In this document: one piece after another, positions 20,501-27,569 of the stretch
Layout of the letters: every line of letters starts with the position of its first letter
Position numbering within the stretch: the first letter of the stretch is position 1
From: a virus
Length of the DNA: 36,852 nucleotides
Virus record (IMG/VR): IMGVR_UViG_3300020172_003342
Coordinates: 1-36,852 of that record
Strand: one strand, 5' to 3'
Made by a program: the position numbers and the translations under genes
Notes under the pieces: model-generated
Database searches by the model: none
Told to the model about the DNA's origin: nothing
The model's input: the letters and a program-made list of their open reading frames with translations, nothing else

Positions 20501-22080
20501 TTAACACCAGAGTGAATTAAAACTACTTGGTCCGTTTCAGGATTACCTACTTCAACTAGGTGAATTATTTTTGATAATGAAACCCCATTCAATGATAAAT
20601 GGTCGTAATCTAAAATTTGTACTTCATATATTTTATTTTTAACCATTGGATCAGTATCAGCTGCTGCTAGAATTCTATGACCAGCTATTAAATCAATACC
20701 ATCAATGTTATATCCATATGAACCTTCAATGGTTGAAAAAATATCAGTTGTGTAAGTATCAATAAGATCAACATCTTTAATAGCAGTTGTACCAAAGTTA
20801 AACAATCTTAAATCGGCTTCGAATTCTATGATTGCACGTTTTGCTCTTGTAGATTGATCTAGTTCTGCTATTTTATTGTTATATCGAGCACTTGATTCGA
20901 TTGTATCTTTATGAAACCATCTATTATATCTAGACCATGGATTGTGATCTCGGCTAGATCTGTTTATAACGATGTAGTCTGGGGTTCCTGCAAACGAAGT
21001 TGCATCACTAAATGGCATTTTGTCAAATGGTGTTGTATCAAACTGAACAGTAACAGAAGATGTATATGAACTTGTCATTTCTAATACAGATTCATCCACT
21101 AATGTTATAGCGTTACCAACACCTTCAACATAATATTTCCCAGTAGAATATTCATTTGGTTCTACATTACCACCGAATGTGACTTTCATACCATTACTCA
21201 ATGGTGTTCCATCTGGTAATGCATATGTTTTTTTGCCTAATAATTCTGTTTCAACATTGATATATGAATTTTCTTCAATGGTTAAAATATGAATTACTCC
21301 ACCCAAATCAGTATCATTCTCACTCTGATAATATAATACAGAAGGAGCATCATATGGTATTGTAAATGTTATAGTACCGGTTTCTATAGTATTATTTTTT
21401 AATCCAATATCAGTATATCTATTACTAGTACCAGAACTTCTATGTGTCTTAAAACTAAATGGGTTTCCTGGACTATTAATCTCAAAATTATATGTCTGCC
21501 CTTTGAATAAGGTTAGAGTTGGGTTTCTATCCAATCCATTAGGTGTAAATATATAAGTGTTATTATCACCTTCAGATTCAATAACAACAGTATAAGTACT
21601 TTCTATCTTATGTCTCTGTCCATATATTCTAATTACATCCGGGCCATAAGGTAACCAATAATAGTTCTGAAAATTTGATACTTTATCCCAGTCAATATGT
21701 GGATCCCAACTATAAAATTCTTCTTTATTAATTCTTGAATGATTTGATACATCACTTCCAAAAACATCTAATTGATTTATATAATCAATATAATCTTTAA
21801 ACAATATAGTATTATTCAATGAATCTTTAATAACTAATCCTGGCTCTAATTGATAATTTTGTCGTACTGCATCGACCGCAGATAAAAATATGTCATCCCC
21901 ATTAGTTGCTTTTGCATTTCTACGACCAATATATCCATTTACTTTTTTAACAGTACCAGGTTTAATCAATTGATCCATTGTAGCTTGTAAAAACTTTTTA
22001 TTAAAATCTGTTGTATAAATTCTAGGTAAAAAGCTTGAAGAAATGTTATTACTGGCGTTTGGTTTTGTGCTATCTGCCAT
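8518..22080 (-). CDS. Giant multidomain baseplate wedge-region protein (4520 aa, gp7/gp8 position)
   Basis: One unbroken 13.6-kb frame. The ATG overlaps the gp6 stop (TAATG) and has GGGAG seven bases upstream. Seen in order: an N-terminal segment with NFQNYYWLPYG near residue 140; a cupredoxin-like beta segment at 186-267 ending LYYQSENDTDLGGVIHIL; an NPWSRYNRWFH motif near 380; a helical segment at about 760-850 (TLGEIIDHVNSIV, YGTRFIQHSGP, FKRNF); modules of the form W-Y-G/D-IV-YNG-YYR near 1430, 1570, 1745 and 4370; a beta-propeller-like repeat region at about 2150-2620; GxGY...AP repeats near 3017-3070 and 3377-3430; and MDYGGVIVSGLGF near 3590. Long proteins of this kind sit after gp6 in T4-like aquatic phages. 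T4 gp7 has about 1030 residues, so this one is over four times longer. Gp7/gp8 equivalence is inferred from position. Confidence 0.85.
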   Translation of the reverse strand: MADSTKPNASNNISSSFLPRIYTTDFNKKFLQATMDQLIKPGTVKKVNGYIGRRNAKATNGDDIFLSAVDAVRQNYQLEPGLVIKDSLNNTILFKDYIDYINQLDVFGSDVSNHSRINKEEFYSWDPHIDWDKVSNFQNYYWLPYGPDVIRIYGQRHKIESTYTVVIESEGDNNTYIFTPNGLDRNPTLTLFKGQTYNFEINSPGNPFSFKTHRSSGTSNRYTDIGLKNNTIETGTITFTIPYDAPSVLYYQSENDTDLGGVIHILTIEENSYINVETELLGKKTYALPDGTPLSNGMKVTFGGNVEPNEYSTGKYYVEGVGNAITLVDESVLEMTSSYTSSVTVQFDTTPFDKMPFSDATSFAGTPDYIVINRSSRDHNPWSRYNRWFHKDTIESSARYNNKIAELDQSTRAKRAIIEFEADLRLFNFGTTAIKDVDLIDTYTTDIFSTIEGSYGYNIDGIDLIAGHRILAAADTDPMVKNKIYEVQILDYDHLSLNGVSLSKIIHLVEVGNPETDQVVLIHSGVKNQGDMYWFNGESWVKTQQKTSLNQPPLFDVVDENGVSYSDASVFTGTTFNGTKIFSYKIGTGSNDSVLGFPLSYKNINNIGDIVFNFNMVSDSFIYKELTSVIDKKINVGYLSKMDYSGNIIYVNGWQKNTLDNTQAAIRIYKSSNQVNNFEIDIFDNINELSDLTVKLYVNGVRLDKSNWNITDGPVYKVIQLAVDLMTTDVLTIRAFSSQLINETGYYEIPLNLQNNPMNDEMTDFTLGEIIDHVNSIVDNLSTFVGFFPGISNLRDLGNTSQYGTRFIQHSGPASLSLYHITTETNNIIRSIEKSRDDYGKFKRNFIKVAEQTGVDTDIISHVNLVLDKINKDKPNTFPYYFSDMAPCGASIKTIIQVVDYRIKLYPLTTVFSMELLSNKSVIVYVNDEQLLYSRDYYFDTQGFVVITSKLVNDDVITIYEYENTDGCFIPETPTKLGIFPKYQPMIYLDTSFVTPRWMIQGHDGSQVLAYGTYDVNGTPDYRDALLLELEKRIYNNIKVTYDTTIFDINDIIPGYNRKTEYSLSEFNNVLAPNFYKWTSLIDRDFSKPLSFDRSNSFTYNYSGHSAPDGSTVPGYWRGVYKWILDTDRPHLCPWEMLGFTEEPYWWTDVYGPAPYTSNNFVLWDDISNGFVKEPGKPTIKLERYAKPFITSHIPVDEYGELISPLMSDLANGIITESVSGDFVFGDMSPIESAWRRSSYYPFAIIITIMLLKPNQTIGVLLDRSRIIRNKTDQLVYKDTGLRIKPSDIVLPSIQSSINRSQTSGIINYLVNYILSDNLKSYTQYQYDLTNITPRISHRLGSFTSKEKFNLLLDSKTPLSTGNVFVPHENYDIILNSSNPIKKITYSGVIVTKLPDGFEVKGYSKTTPYFKYYAWQQSGITINVGGISESYLLWTSNQQYSAGKIVNYNGKYYRVKSLHTTSASFDQSYYQILPDLPIIGGKDAILRKRWDRETALTIPYNTKFRTTQEVVDFLQGYGEYLKDQGFIFDDFNTNLSSVTNWETSAKEFLFWTTQNWSTGQDKWDDWDADALVSYGSIVMYNGDYYRAIRNSQSSIFNTNDFVKLDGLSTIGSSVISLSPSAEKLTFSSPMSVVDDITNSFNGYEIYRVDGQTIPYNFLNSYREDNAVTYTPIGDDGIYGATFFLVQKEQVVIIDNSTMFNDTIYNPESGYKQDRIKVAGYLSIGWYGAFDVPGFIFDQAKIQDWEAWKDYALGDIVKYKEFYYSASKFINGTAEFNHTLWIKLDKKPVPALLPNWNYKASQFEDFYSLDSDNFDITQQKMAQHLIGYQKRQYLENIIQDDVSEFKFYQGMIIEKGTQNVFNKLFDVLSADNQESLKFNEEWAVRVGQYGASSSYENIEFILDESLFKNNPQGVELIDKVNSSSVDFIIRQSQNDVYLKPIGYNSNPWPMLTDKKPFLRTAGYVRENEVLISLKSIDEILKQDITKFVNGDYVWCSFDINGWNVYRYTDTNLVINNITYDNNVLTITTDRLISLAVGSYIGIRENIKVDNSFTTTGISGFYKISGVELNVLTIDIKGLQFTAPYDNNENTIIYSFDSQRVDSIDNIDLKLPKILKEKELLWTDDNGSGLWSTWEYSPVYTRYSHLYRNPINNLKYGKVIEISSDARLIATTLDTGEVITYDRGSTTSPWVQRQIIEIPFITPTIVNVNPTSIATTIAMSSDGRWMATGSSTVSYGSYQLNGFMNVINEQSNESSITNHGVISLYEKDINNIYTLVDTVLSPNPTQNEKFGSSLFFGSNCLYVGADYGNGTVYKLEYNDTVWATAYYDEIGSISTTIKLSNVSGIQAGMTAHGTGFTKSQKVVSVNSVNKTVLLNAEPDSTPSGMVTFTTTEWKYNTAKTKHGTNTNSGYGNKIIGTNDGNTILISAPGNVDLDGKVFVYKNDILTQTITGTNSYFGKDITISPTGEYISISDILFDGEKNNEGKVIVYKDTGTYIQYQELINNSPEVSGYFGTKILFANDYKTLLVYSKNADTVVKLNFTDNTIFDDSTTQFIDENNLDSGRIDVYNQYGSKWVFSESLEMTDSEEDGYGTVLIAASDCVIVSSPYATYNTIKSGVIYEYRKQPNTYSWTIKHNEILIPDVKKIKQAFLYNKSTNELIKYLDIIDPLNGKIAGIADSEIKYKVFYDPAIYSVGTPAVNVDDGMAWTTKNVGTLWWDLRTSKFVDSNDNDIVYRNSTWSTLATGASVDIYEWVESKYLPSEWDLQADTEVGLTIGMSGQSLYGDLAYSIKRKYDNVSKTFKNTYYYWVKNKKTTPNTSGRHISAQNISSLISNPRGEGYQYLALTGSNSFSLVNIKSLLNDKNVVLSVEYWLVDNSENNIHSQWKMVGTDINSNIPSLIEKKWIDSLCGKDAQDRVLPDTSLPLKLRYGVEFRPNQSMFINRYEALKQYVEQANLILKSVLITETRDISNLESYEAEPHVIRGLYDEMVDTDAELRFANINSYSRPVIEPQITDGRIIGINIISSGRGYINAPFIEVVGSGVDAVIKANINNYGQIIGATIVNSGYGYNDNTIMIVRDYSVLVHSDSQSSDVWSIYSYDPTTLLWSRIRSQTYDTRKYWGYIDWYADGYNQFSAIQYSVDTYSDLNSIEVNIGELVKVRYTNLGTWVVLKKYAESQSIDWTSSYQIIASQNGTIQLSKSLYEFSHSIVGYDNLLYDGGIFDNSASTELRVILNSIKTDIFIDDLKTEYLNLFFTCVRYVLSEQTYVDWIFKTSFIKATHNLGELHQSVTYRNDNLTNFEDYVSEVKPYRTIVREYISAYNKTDLNQLSITDFDIPPVYDNGNNGIIDTNVVDGIINIDDSHIQSYPWKHWVDNVGFNLLNIIVVDGGEGYISEPVVNIIGKSKMTATAKAFIANGKVTRIILMTSGTGYLSAPTIQLEGGISITGKKATAVAIIGDGVIRSNLIKIKFDRITQSYYITKLQETETFSGSGSRLIFPLKWAPDVRIGTSSVTINGIDALRDDYKLKIVKTIVNGHTNYIGSITFLTPPTNNAIISITYIKDWSLLNAADRIQYYYNPGDGDLGKDLSQLMTGMDYGGVIVSGLGFEVSRGWDSSPYYSDKWDTMDSTFDDYIVYVAADTREFNLPYIPDNGDVINIYHKPDGSTDNPVRIDDQYYNTDGQSNENAVMSSFIGDGIHRTITIPNTVAVGTNDEFIFRKITSDGSIKPLEADYDTALSGGDLAYSTAKGLAADDIIIDGDGFVTPTSSPAPEEVVPGQIVDSVAIKVFDMQSNGSANVNIDNYYADGVIKSFPITYKNVNNKSIIVKLTNANQSVIKNISDDYIIDGINNAVVFNQVPAADSLISIYEIGYSGNNLLDVGHIVGDGNTKEFLTKAPWITPVSSLVNVNGTPGSYNLINLDGFIAIKFDEAPVSYSNIDYIINNGASRSFSFSKIEKIPVDGRSADSPYMLMSSYGDSFQIESKVIVRVDQTILKSPNNSYYTLKSNKLNYTVDKLKKQPYKDDVYTIKVYADGNLLIIGEDYSVDLSGITVKITKNIYNQYNGKQLIISLISEQGYSIIPATTNEPSKIYFNQSYDSSHSVEIINSYEHSSLDIQRSDLNLDIILTPEEPEYYTYNNILGGIITLDRPVINDNYVWVVKNGILLVPSVDYRLNENKSSIELEDGSLSTDDFSIITFGSNILLPSISYMQFKDMLNRTHYKRLSLKKQTILVNDLKWNDIIITVADGSNFDNPNPLNNKPGVVEIRGERIEYFEINGNVLSKLRRGTLGTGTPVVHTAGSYVQDIGASETIPYIETNITKQIVSTGSNIIQLDDMIPTKSSTPWNYDTGFTSSIPSNYGQADDIEVFVGGYNDSTVWASNVTYAIDQIVIVGSYTYRCKEAHISGLKFHDDILKWDFFIGNIRLKKKPYKVHNVDINQDSPAGDIQFDADFSVDGISSTMRLTNNLTPGTRITIVKRTGINWDGYNINLLNQGTRIGNYDSSVYGSSDVVSTFLKAEPGIWYTVLK

Positions 22081-25000
22081 TAGTTACTCCCGTATAATGA
22101 ACTTGTTATTGCTTGTTGTGATGAAACGGTTGAATCAACTGCAGTTCCGCTCACTGATTTAATGTTACTTGTAGTAATTCCAGTAATGATTTCTATATCA
22201 TCAACTGTAGCCCCATTTATAAAAAGTTGGTTACTCAATGATTTTATTTCAAATAAGCTTCCAAAATTTAATGTACCCTGTCTAGGCACTATCACAATTG
22301 ATGAAATATTTGGTGATAATTTATTCATAATGTAGGTTGATAATTCTGAAAAATAGAAAGTATCTCCAAAATCCCAATTTTCTAATGCAAAAAATTCATT
22401 AATAGCACTTATAACTTGTGATTTTATATCATTGTTAGATATTACTTGACCTTGAGTTTTAATAACTTTAAAAGATGCTTGTAAATCTGGAGTTGCTTTA
22501 CTTCCAAATAATATTCTATAATTAACTGGGTGATATACGATTTCATCTGATGTAGCTTTAATTAAATTCAAGTTAGATGATAATGTATTATACAACTCAG
22601 CCGAACTTGGTGGCAATGGCATATTAATTACTGACCCGCTTACCCACTGTCTATATAATATATCATAAGATTTAGTCAATACATAAACATCTATAATATT
22701 ACTAACACCTGGATCTATTCTAGAATCATAGTCTGCACTATGGGTATATTGAAACTTTAAGTTATCCCTACCTGAATATACCTTATAATCAAGTGTTGGT
22801 GTAAATGTTCCAGATGGGAGTTTTAATTGTTTTACTACATCAGTATCGATAAAATAAAAATATTGTCCATTTCGATATTGAATCAATGATCCAACATCAG
22901 ATTGTGATTGTAAAATTTTAACTTTAGTATCTATATTTGAAACATATCTGTAATCTTCTTGACCAATTGAAATTGTATATTTTTCTAAAATTATATATTT
23001 TGTTAACACATTAGTAGTTGGAGATACAATATTTAAAAATGATTCAGGATTGTCAACAGTTCCGTTATAATCAGTGTCGGCAAATGTTACTATTATTTTT
23101 TTGGTATCAATGTAGCCATCTAATCCAACATACTCTGAAACAATGTCCCATTTTATATCTGTAGTATATGGTTGTGTACTATCAGGTTGATTGTTTACAC
23201 CAAGTATATTAATCCTGTCACTAACTACAGAATTAGTTCTACTATCATATATTTTCAAGTTACTATCAAAATAAAATCTCAGCTGTTTATCACTTTCAAA
23301 AATATATCTAGATTCCCTACTGGTGATTGTATAATATTCATTATCTGTCGTAAATAACAATATCCAACTAGAATCTTGTTGTGTATTAGTAACAATCCCC
23401 TGCTTCAATAATGAAAAATTTGATGATGTATCTAAGTTTGTTTCAAATATAACTTTCCAAGATTGTGTTGATGCATCATATCGCAATCCAAATGGTTTAT
23501 TAGAAAATATCAAATCTATCATAGTTGTCACTACAGCAGAATCTAACGAGGTTCTCCATTTTGGAATTATCTGTGTTATAATAGCATTAGTAGGTATTAC
23601 GTTATTTAAGGTAATCGGTCCTGTACCGTCTGCTAGTATACCAGACCCTGCAGCGCGACCATCATCCACTATTGATACTACCTCAGCCCATAATTCAGTT
23701 TTTGCACCCAATGATGTGGCAACACCATTTGTTAATTTATTATTATTAGTTGTGTCAAAATACTTACCTGATGGTGCGGAAAACTTTACCAATGCACCGG
23801 CAGTAACATATTTTAACAACGTATTCACTGAACTTCCTACAGCATATATTTCACCATCTAATACATTACCTATATTACCAGTTGACGAATTATAATCAGT
23901 CGTCACAGAATTCCATAATATGTTCATACTGGTTGTTACATAATTTATGTAATTTGAATAATAAAAATTTCTAACACCAGGATTGGCAATTATATCTAAA
24001 ACTGTATTATAGATAATTCCTTCAATATCCGTTCTTGTTGAATATGAAAATCTGGTCGATGACGTATATGTTTCTGTATGTAAAACCCCATCATCAGCAA
24101 ATAAATTTGTGGTACTATACTTCCCAGTTGGATCAACTAAGTCAAAATATCGACTAATACCACTAGATGTTCTATTAACAGCCTTAACTTTAAGTACTTG
24201 CTGATTAACACTTAATGGACTTATGTTATAATCTTCACCAGTTATCATTCTATTTTGAGTATAATAATTTGCTGGAGCATTTGCTTTAATACTATTATTG
24301 GATTCAGAAGAATCTGAATTGGCCACCGATGTTGATAAACTAAGTGATAAAGATAATGTCTCAATTTGGCCAGTAATTGATGTATATGGAATTGCTATAG
24401 AAACACTTTTAATATCTTGGGTATTTATTGTATATGACAGTCCATTACTTATTCTATAATAAGTTCTAAATGTCCCAAGAGGTAAGTTTCCAAATGTACC
24501 ATCACTAAATGTCAAACTAACTGAATCACCAACTCTAGTAGTAACTCCATATATATTTCTAATGCTTTTAACAATACTGTTATATATTATGTTGTTTCCT
24601 TCAAAACTTGGAACTTGTGTCCATATTTCTGATTCACTTCCATTTGCATCTAATCTATATAACCATATATCATTATTATTAATATTTTGGGAATCTATAT
24701 CAATTGATTCGTTTGAACTTGGCTGAGATATTGTAAATGTTCCAGTATTCAATGAACCTTGTGTAAAATTAAAATAAAATCCTGTTCCAGAACTACCATA
24801 CCCCTTCCCATCATCTTTATAAACACAGGCAATTTTATTAGCTATTCTCGGAGCTTCTTCATAAATGTAATTTTGTCCACTGAATGTAGTACTAGTTATT
24901 TCAAAATTCATATTACTACCAGATATAGACTTAGTGAAAGAATAAACCGGAACGTCAGCATTAGATGATTCAAATCTGTATTGCTCTGTTGGGGTTCCTT

Positions 25001-25538
25001 GAATAATTGCTTTATCAGATGGGTTTCCGAATTGTTGATTTGGTGAGAAAGCTGCATTTATAACTTTAAAGAACTGATCATACCAATTTGAATTTGATGG
25101 ATCATTCCAAGTAATTATTTGCCCAGATAGATTTCTACCGTTGCTATCAATAACATTTTCGGTTGTTTGAATAGTATTAAATTTTAACAGACCTTGTGCA
25201 GGAATATTTCTTTTTGCATTATAACTGATCAACCGTGCCAATCTTAAAACACTATCACGGCGCTCTGCCAACTCTAAGAAATTCTCACGAGCATTTAAAT
25301 CTACTCTAAATGCAATACTTTGACCAAGAAATGCAACTAAATCAATAAGAGCTAGATACTCAGAACTTTCTATATAATCATTAAAATCTTCCGGGTAATT
25401 CTGTCTTATGTAATCAATCATTACTCTACGTAAATTTTCAAAATCATAACTTTGAAAATCCGCATTTCGATATGATTGATATATTTTCTTCCAATCCTCA
25501 GCTAGTAAAAGTCTGTTTTGTCTATCTGTTGAGCTCAT
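22080..25538 (-). CDS. 6: Baseplate wedge protein gp6 (baseplate J family), enlarged
   Basis: A 1152-aa protein that in T4 forms the ring joining the wedges around the hub. The N-terminus is diagnostic: DWKKIYQSYRNADFQSYDFE, then YPEDFNDYIESSEYLALIDL, FLGQSIAFRVDLNARENFL and RRDSVLRLARLI over residues 15-105. The C-terminal part (SQVISAINEFFALENWDFGD, then a FSELSTYIMN helix near residue 1060) is typical of the baseplate J core. T4 gp6 has about 660 residues, so the middle is expanded by serine-, asparagine- and tyrosine-rich beta segments. AGGAT precedes the ATG, and an AATAAATA box lies just upstream. It is followed by the giant protein with a one-base overlap, matching the T4 order 25-6-7. 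Confidence 0.92.
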   Translation of the reverse strand: MSSTDRQNRLLLAEDWKKIYQSYRNADFQSYDFENLRRVMIDYIRQNYPEDFNDYIESSEYLALIDLVAFLGQSIAFRVDLNARENFLELAERRDSVLRLARLISYNAKRNIPAQGLLKFNTIQTTENVIDSNGRNLSGQIITWNDPSNSNWYDQFFKVINAAFSPNQQFGNPSDKAIIQGTPTEQYRFESSNADVPVYSFTKSISGSNMNFEITSTTFSGQNYIYEEAPRIANKIACVYKDDGKGYGSSGTGFYFNFTQGSLNTGTFTISQPSSNESIDIDSQNINNNDIWLYRLDANGSESEIWTQVPSFEGNNIIYNSIVKSIRNIYGVTTRVGDSVSLTFSDGTFGNLPLGTFRTYYRISNGLSYTINTQDIKSVSIAIPYTSITGQIETLSLSLSLSTSVANSDSSESNNSIKANAPANYYTQNRMITGEDYNISPLSVNQQVLKVKAVNRTSSGISRYFDLVDPTGKYSTTNLFADDGVLHTETYTSSTRFSYSTRTDIEGIIYNTVLDIIANPGVRNFYYSNYINYVTTSMNILWNSVTTDYNSSTGNIGNVLDGEIYAVGSSVNTLLKYVTAGALVKFSAPSGKYFDTTNNNKLTNGVATSLGAKTELWAEVVSIVDDGRAAGSGILADGTGPITLNNVIPTNAIITQIIPKWRTSLDSAVVTTMIDLIFSNKPFGLRYDASTQSWKVIFETNLDTSSNFSLLKQGIVTNTQQDSSWILLFTTDNEYYTITSRESRYIFESDKQLRFYFDSNLKIYDSRTNSVVSDRINILGVNNQPDSTQPYTTDIKWDIVSEYVGLDGYIDTKKIIVTFADTDYNGTVDNPESFLNIVSPTTNVLTKYIILEKYTISIGQEDYRYVSNIDTKVKILQSQSDVGSLIQYRNGQYFYFIDTDVVKQLKLPSGTFTPTLDYKVYSGRDNLKFQYTHSADYDSRIDPGVSNIIDVYVLTKSYDILYRQWVSGSVINMPLPPSSAELYNTLSSNLNLIKATSDEIVYHPVNYRILFGSKATPDLQASFKVIKTQGQVISNNDIKSQVISAINEFFALENWDFGDTFYFSELSTYIMNKLSPNISSIVIVPRQGTLNFGSLFEIKSLSNQLFINGATVDDIEIITGITTSNIKSVSGTAVDSTVSSQQAITSSLYGSN

Positions 25539-25556
25539 AATTAATCCTAATAATTG

Positions 25557-25564
25557 TATTTATT
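25557..25564 (-). promoter_or_regulatory. Candidate gp55-type late promoter upstream of gp6 (AATAAATA)
   Basis: The minus strand reads AATAAATA 18 bases before the gp6 ATG, in the 46-base gap between gp25 and gp6. It would give a leader of about 11 bases with AGGA. It matches the boxes at 4160 and 8482. Confidence 0.5.
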
Positions 25565-25584
25565 GAATTAATTAAGTATGTATA

Positions 25585-26028
25585 TTATTGCATTAATAAT
25601 CCATTTTCTTGATCAAATCTGAGTTGTAATGATTGTGTCATATTATACGGCATATATGTCAATGAACATTGAATCTGAATTCCACTCTCATATTGGGTAA
25701 CTATTACATTTTCAGCTCGTATTCTAGGATCATAATTTATGATTTCATTAACATTTTGTAATATTAAATTTTTTACATGTTCAGTCAATGGTTCAAATAG
25801 TAAATCCCATATAATAGTACCAAATGTAGGATTCATCAATCTTTCACCTTGTCTAGTATAAAAATGGTTTAATAAGTCCTGTTTTATTAATTCAAAATCA
25901 TACAACTTAAAATTTTCAGTATTAGTATTTACTGTACTGAAACCTTTATACATTTTTGATGTTATTTGATTTGGTTTATGTACTGCTGGTAATGATATTT
26001 TATCATAAAGTCTAGCATTTGAACTCAT
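25585..26028 (-). CDS. 25: Baseplate wedge protein gp25
   Basis: A 147-aa protein of the GPW/gp25 family, which in T4 bridges the wedge and the sheath-initiating part of the baseplate. The hallmark GERLMNPTFG is at residues 61-70, followed by IIWDLLFEPL and, near residue 100, YDPRIRAENVIV. T4 gp25 has about 130 residues, so length is normal; the extra lies in the first ~40 residues. The ATG overlaps the stop of the spike gene (ATGA) and has AAAGGAG seven bases upstream, the strongest ribosome site in the block. Order and neighbours match T4-like baseplate clusters. Confidence 0.93.
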   Translation of the reverse strand: MSSNARLYDKISLPAVHKPNQITSKMYKGFSTVNTNTENFKLYDFELIKQDLLNHFYTRQGERLMNPTFGTIIWDLLFEPLTEHVKNLILQNVNEIINYDPRIRAENVIVTQYESGIQIQCSLTYMPYNMTQSLQLRFDQENGLLMQ

Positions 26029-27569
26029 TTTTCTGCTCCTTTTACTTTAGCAAATGTATCGGTTGTAGTTGTATATTTCTGCCACATATCAGCTGGTGCT
26101 TTCATAGACTCGGTTGGTGTTGTACGTTCATTATCAACATTTCTATCAGTATTAGCTGATGAATATTTGACAGGATCTAAATTTTCATGCTGTGGATACG
26201 GTTCATGCGTTGGTACTCGACGCATTATTGTTTCGATAGTACTGCCATCTTCCATTGGTAAAATATGTGTTAATAATTGTGAAGTAACTTCCGCAATAGC
26301 AGCTTGAATACCATTAGAATGAATTTTTGAAGCAGTCATAATATGATTTCCACCTGAATTAACTTCTGTGGTTGTACCAGCTGTAAATTTATTACTACCA
26401 GTTGTATTAACATCTAATTTACCCTTGGTCGTAATTTTTCCGTTTAGACCAATAATCAAACTTGTATTTTTACCAGAATCTATATGTATATTATTTGCAG
26501 ATTTAACATTAATGTTTCTTCCAGCTTCTAAATTTATATCTCTATTTGCATAAAAATTAAAATCTTTATTGGTATGTAAACTAATACTATCTTGTGCATA
26601 TATGTCTATTTTACCATTACTAGTCAGTTCAATCCAGGTTGTACCACTTGCATTTGATATATAAATTAAATCTTCTGAATTATGTAATAAAATTTGATGA
26701 CCAGTTCTAGTTCTAAATCTTATTAATTCATTATGTGGTATTGTAACATCGCCGCCAGTTTCGCCTTGTTCAACTGCAACATATTCAGGACCGGCTTCTT
26801 TAGCTGGTTTTTTACGGAGGAATTTATCATCACCATCATCCATTACAAAAGTAGAACCACCTAACCTACTAACAAATGCATTTGGTACTTGATGTTCTTT
26901 TTTACCAATCGGTCCTCGTTTAGCAGTTTGTCTTTTATCAGTTGGTCCAGGTGTACTAATACCAAACACCATACTGGGTGCCTCCCGTCTAGCACTACTA
27001 GTCGTTATTCCTCGAATATCATCTTTTATCAATCCTTGTGATGATAAAACATCCGCTAATGGGTGTTTTGGTTTTTTAACTTTGGTGGCATCTACTGTGT
27101 TTTCTGTTATTTTTTTATTATACTCAGCAACCGGAACTCTACCAGTCTGTGTTTCTACCACACTTTCAGTCGCGGCTAGACCAGGAACCATAAAGTTCAT
27201 ACCTTTATCCATAACACATCCAATCCAATATCCACGTTTTGGATCTCCATCGATAAAAATAACAACAACCGTTGATCCTGGATCTGGTGGTATCATCCAC
27301 ATACCGTAGCTTTTTTGTGTGTTATTATAATCATCTGGGTCAGCTGCTGTATACGCTTCACTAGTTACTCCATAAAATGGACTCATATATTGAACTTGAT
27401 GTAGTTGTCCTTCTGACGCGGTATTACCAGCACCTGCTCTGAGTATTTCTACTTCTAAAATCCCCATATTAGTAGGATCAAGATGACTTATAACCTTTGC
27501 CAAAAATGGTCCTGGTTTTGATTCCCCTTGATTCACTGACATATGATTGTTATTCGATTGATTTGTCAT
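26025..27569 (-). CDS. 5: Baseplate hub spike protein, gp5-like, no lysozyme domain
   Basis: I chose the ATG at 27569 (514 aa) because it overlaps the hub stop (TAATG); the frame also allows a GTG at 27581. Residues 20-125 form an OB-fold-like domain (GPFLAKVISHLDPTNMGILEV, then WMIPPDPGSTVVVIFIDGDP and GYWIGCV). Residues 283-420 hold gp5C-like beta-helix repeats (GHQILLHNSED, GKIDIYAQDSISLHT, DINLEAGRNINVKSANN), which in T4 trimerise into the membrane-piercing needle. The lysozyme domain that T4 gp5 carries between them is missing; a lysine-rich linker of about 130 residues takes its place. It is transcribed directly after its likely partner, the hub protein. Confidence 0.9.
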   Translation of the reverse strand: MTNQSNNNHMSVNQGESKPGPFLAKVISHLDPTNMGILEVEILRAGAGNTASEGQLHQVQYMSPFYGVTSEAYTAADPDDYNNTQKSYGMWMIPPDPGSTVVVIFIDGDPKRGYWIGCVMDKGMNFMVPGLAATESVVETQTGRVPVAEYNKKITENTVDATKVKKPKHPLADVLSSQGLIKDDIRGITTSSARREAPSMVFGISTPGPTDKRQTAKRGPIGKKEHQVPNAFVSRLGGSTFVMDDGDDKFLRKKPAKEAGPEYVAVEQGETGGDVTIPHNELIRFRTRTGHQILLHNSEDLIYISNASGTTWIELTSNGKIDIYAQDSISLHTNKDFNFYANRDINLEAGRNINVKSANNIHIDSGKNTSLIIGLNGKITTKGKLDVNTTGSNKFTAGTTTEVNSGGNHIMTASKIHSNGIQAAIAEVTSQLLTHILPMEDGSTIETIMRRVPTHEPYPQHENLDPVKYSSANTDRNVDNERTTPTESMKAPADMWQKYTTTTDTFAKVKGAEK

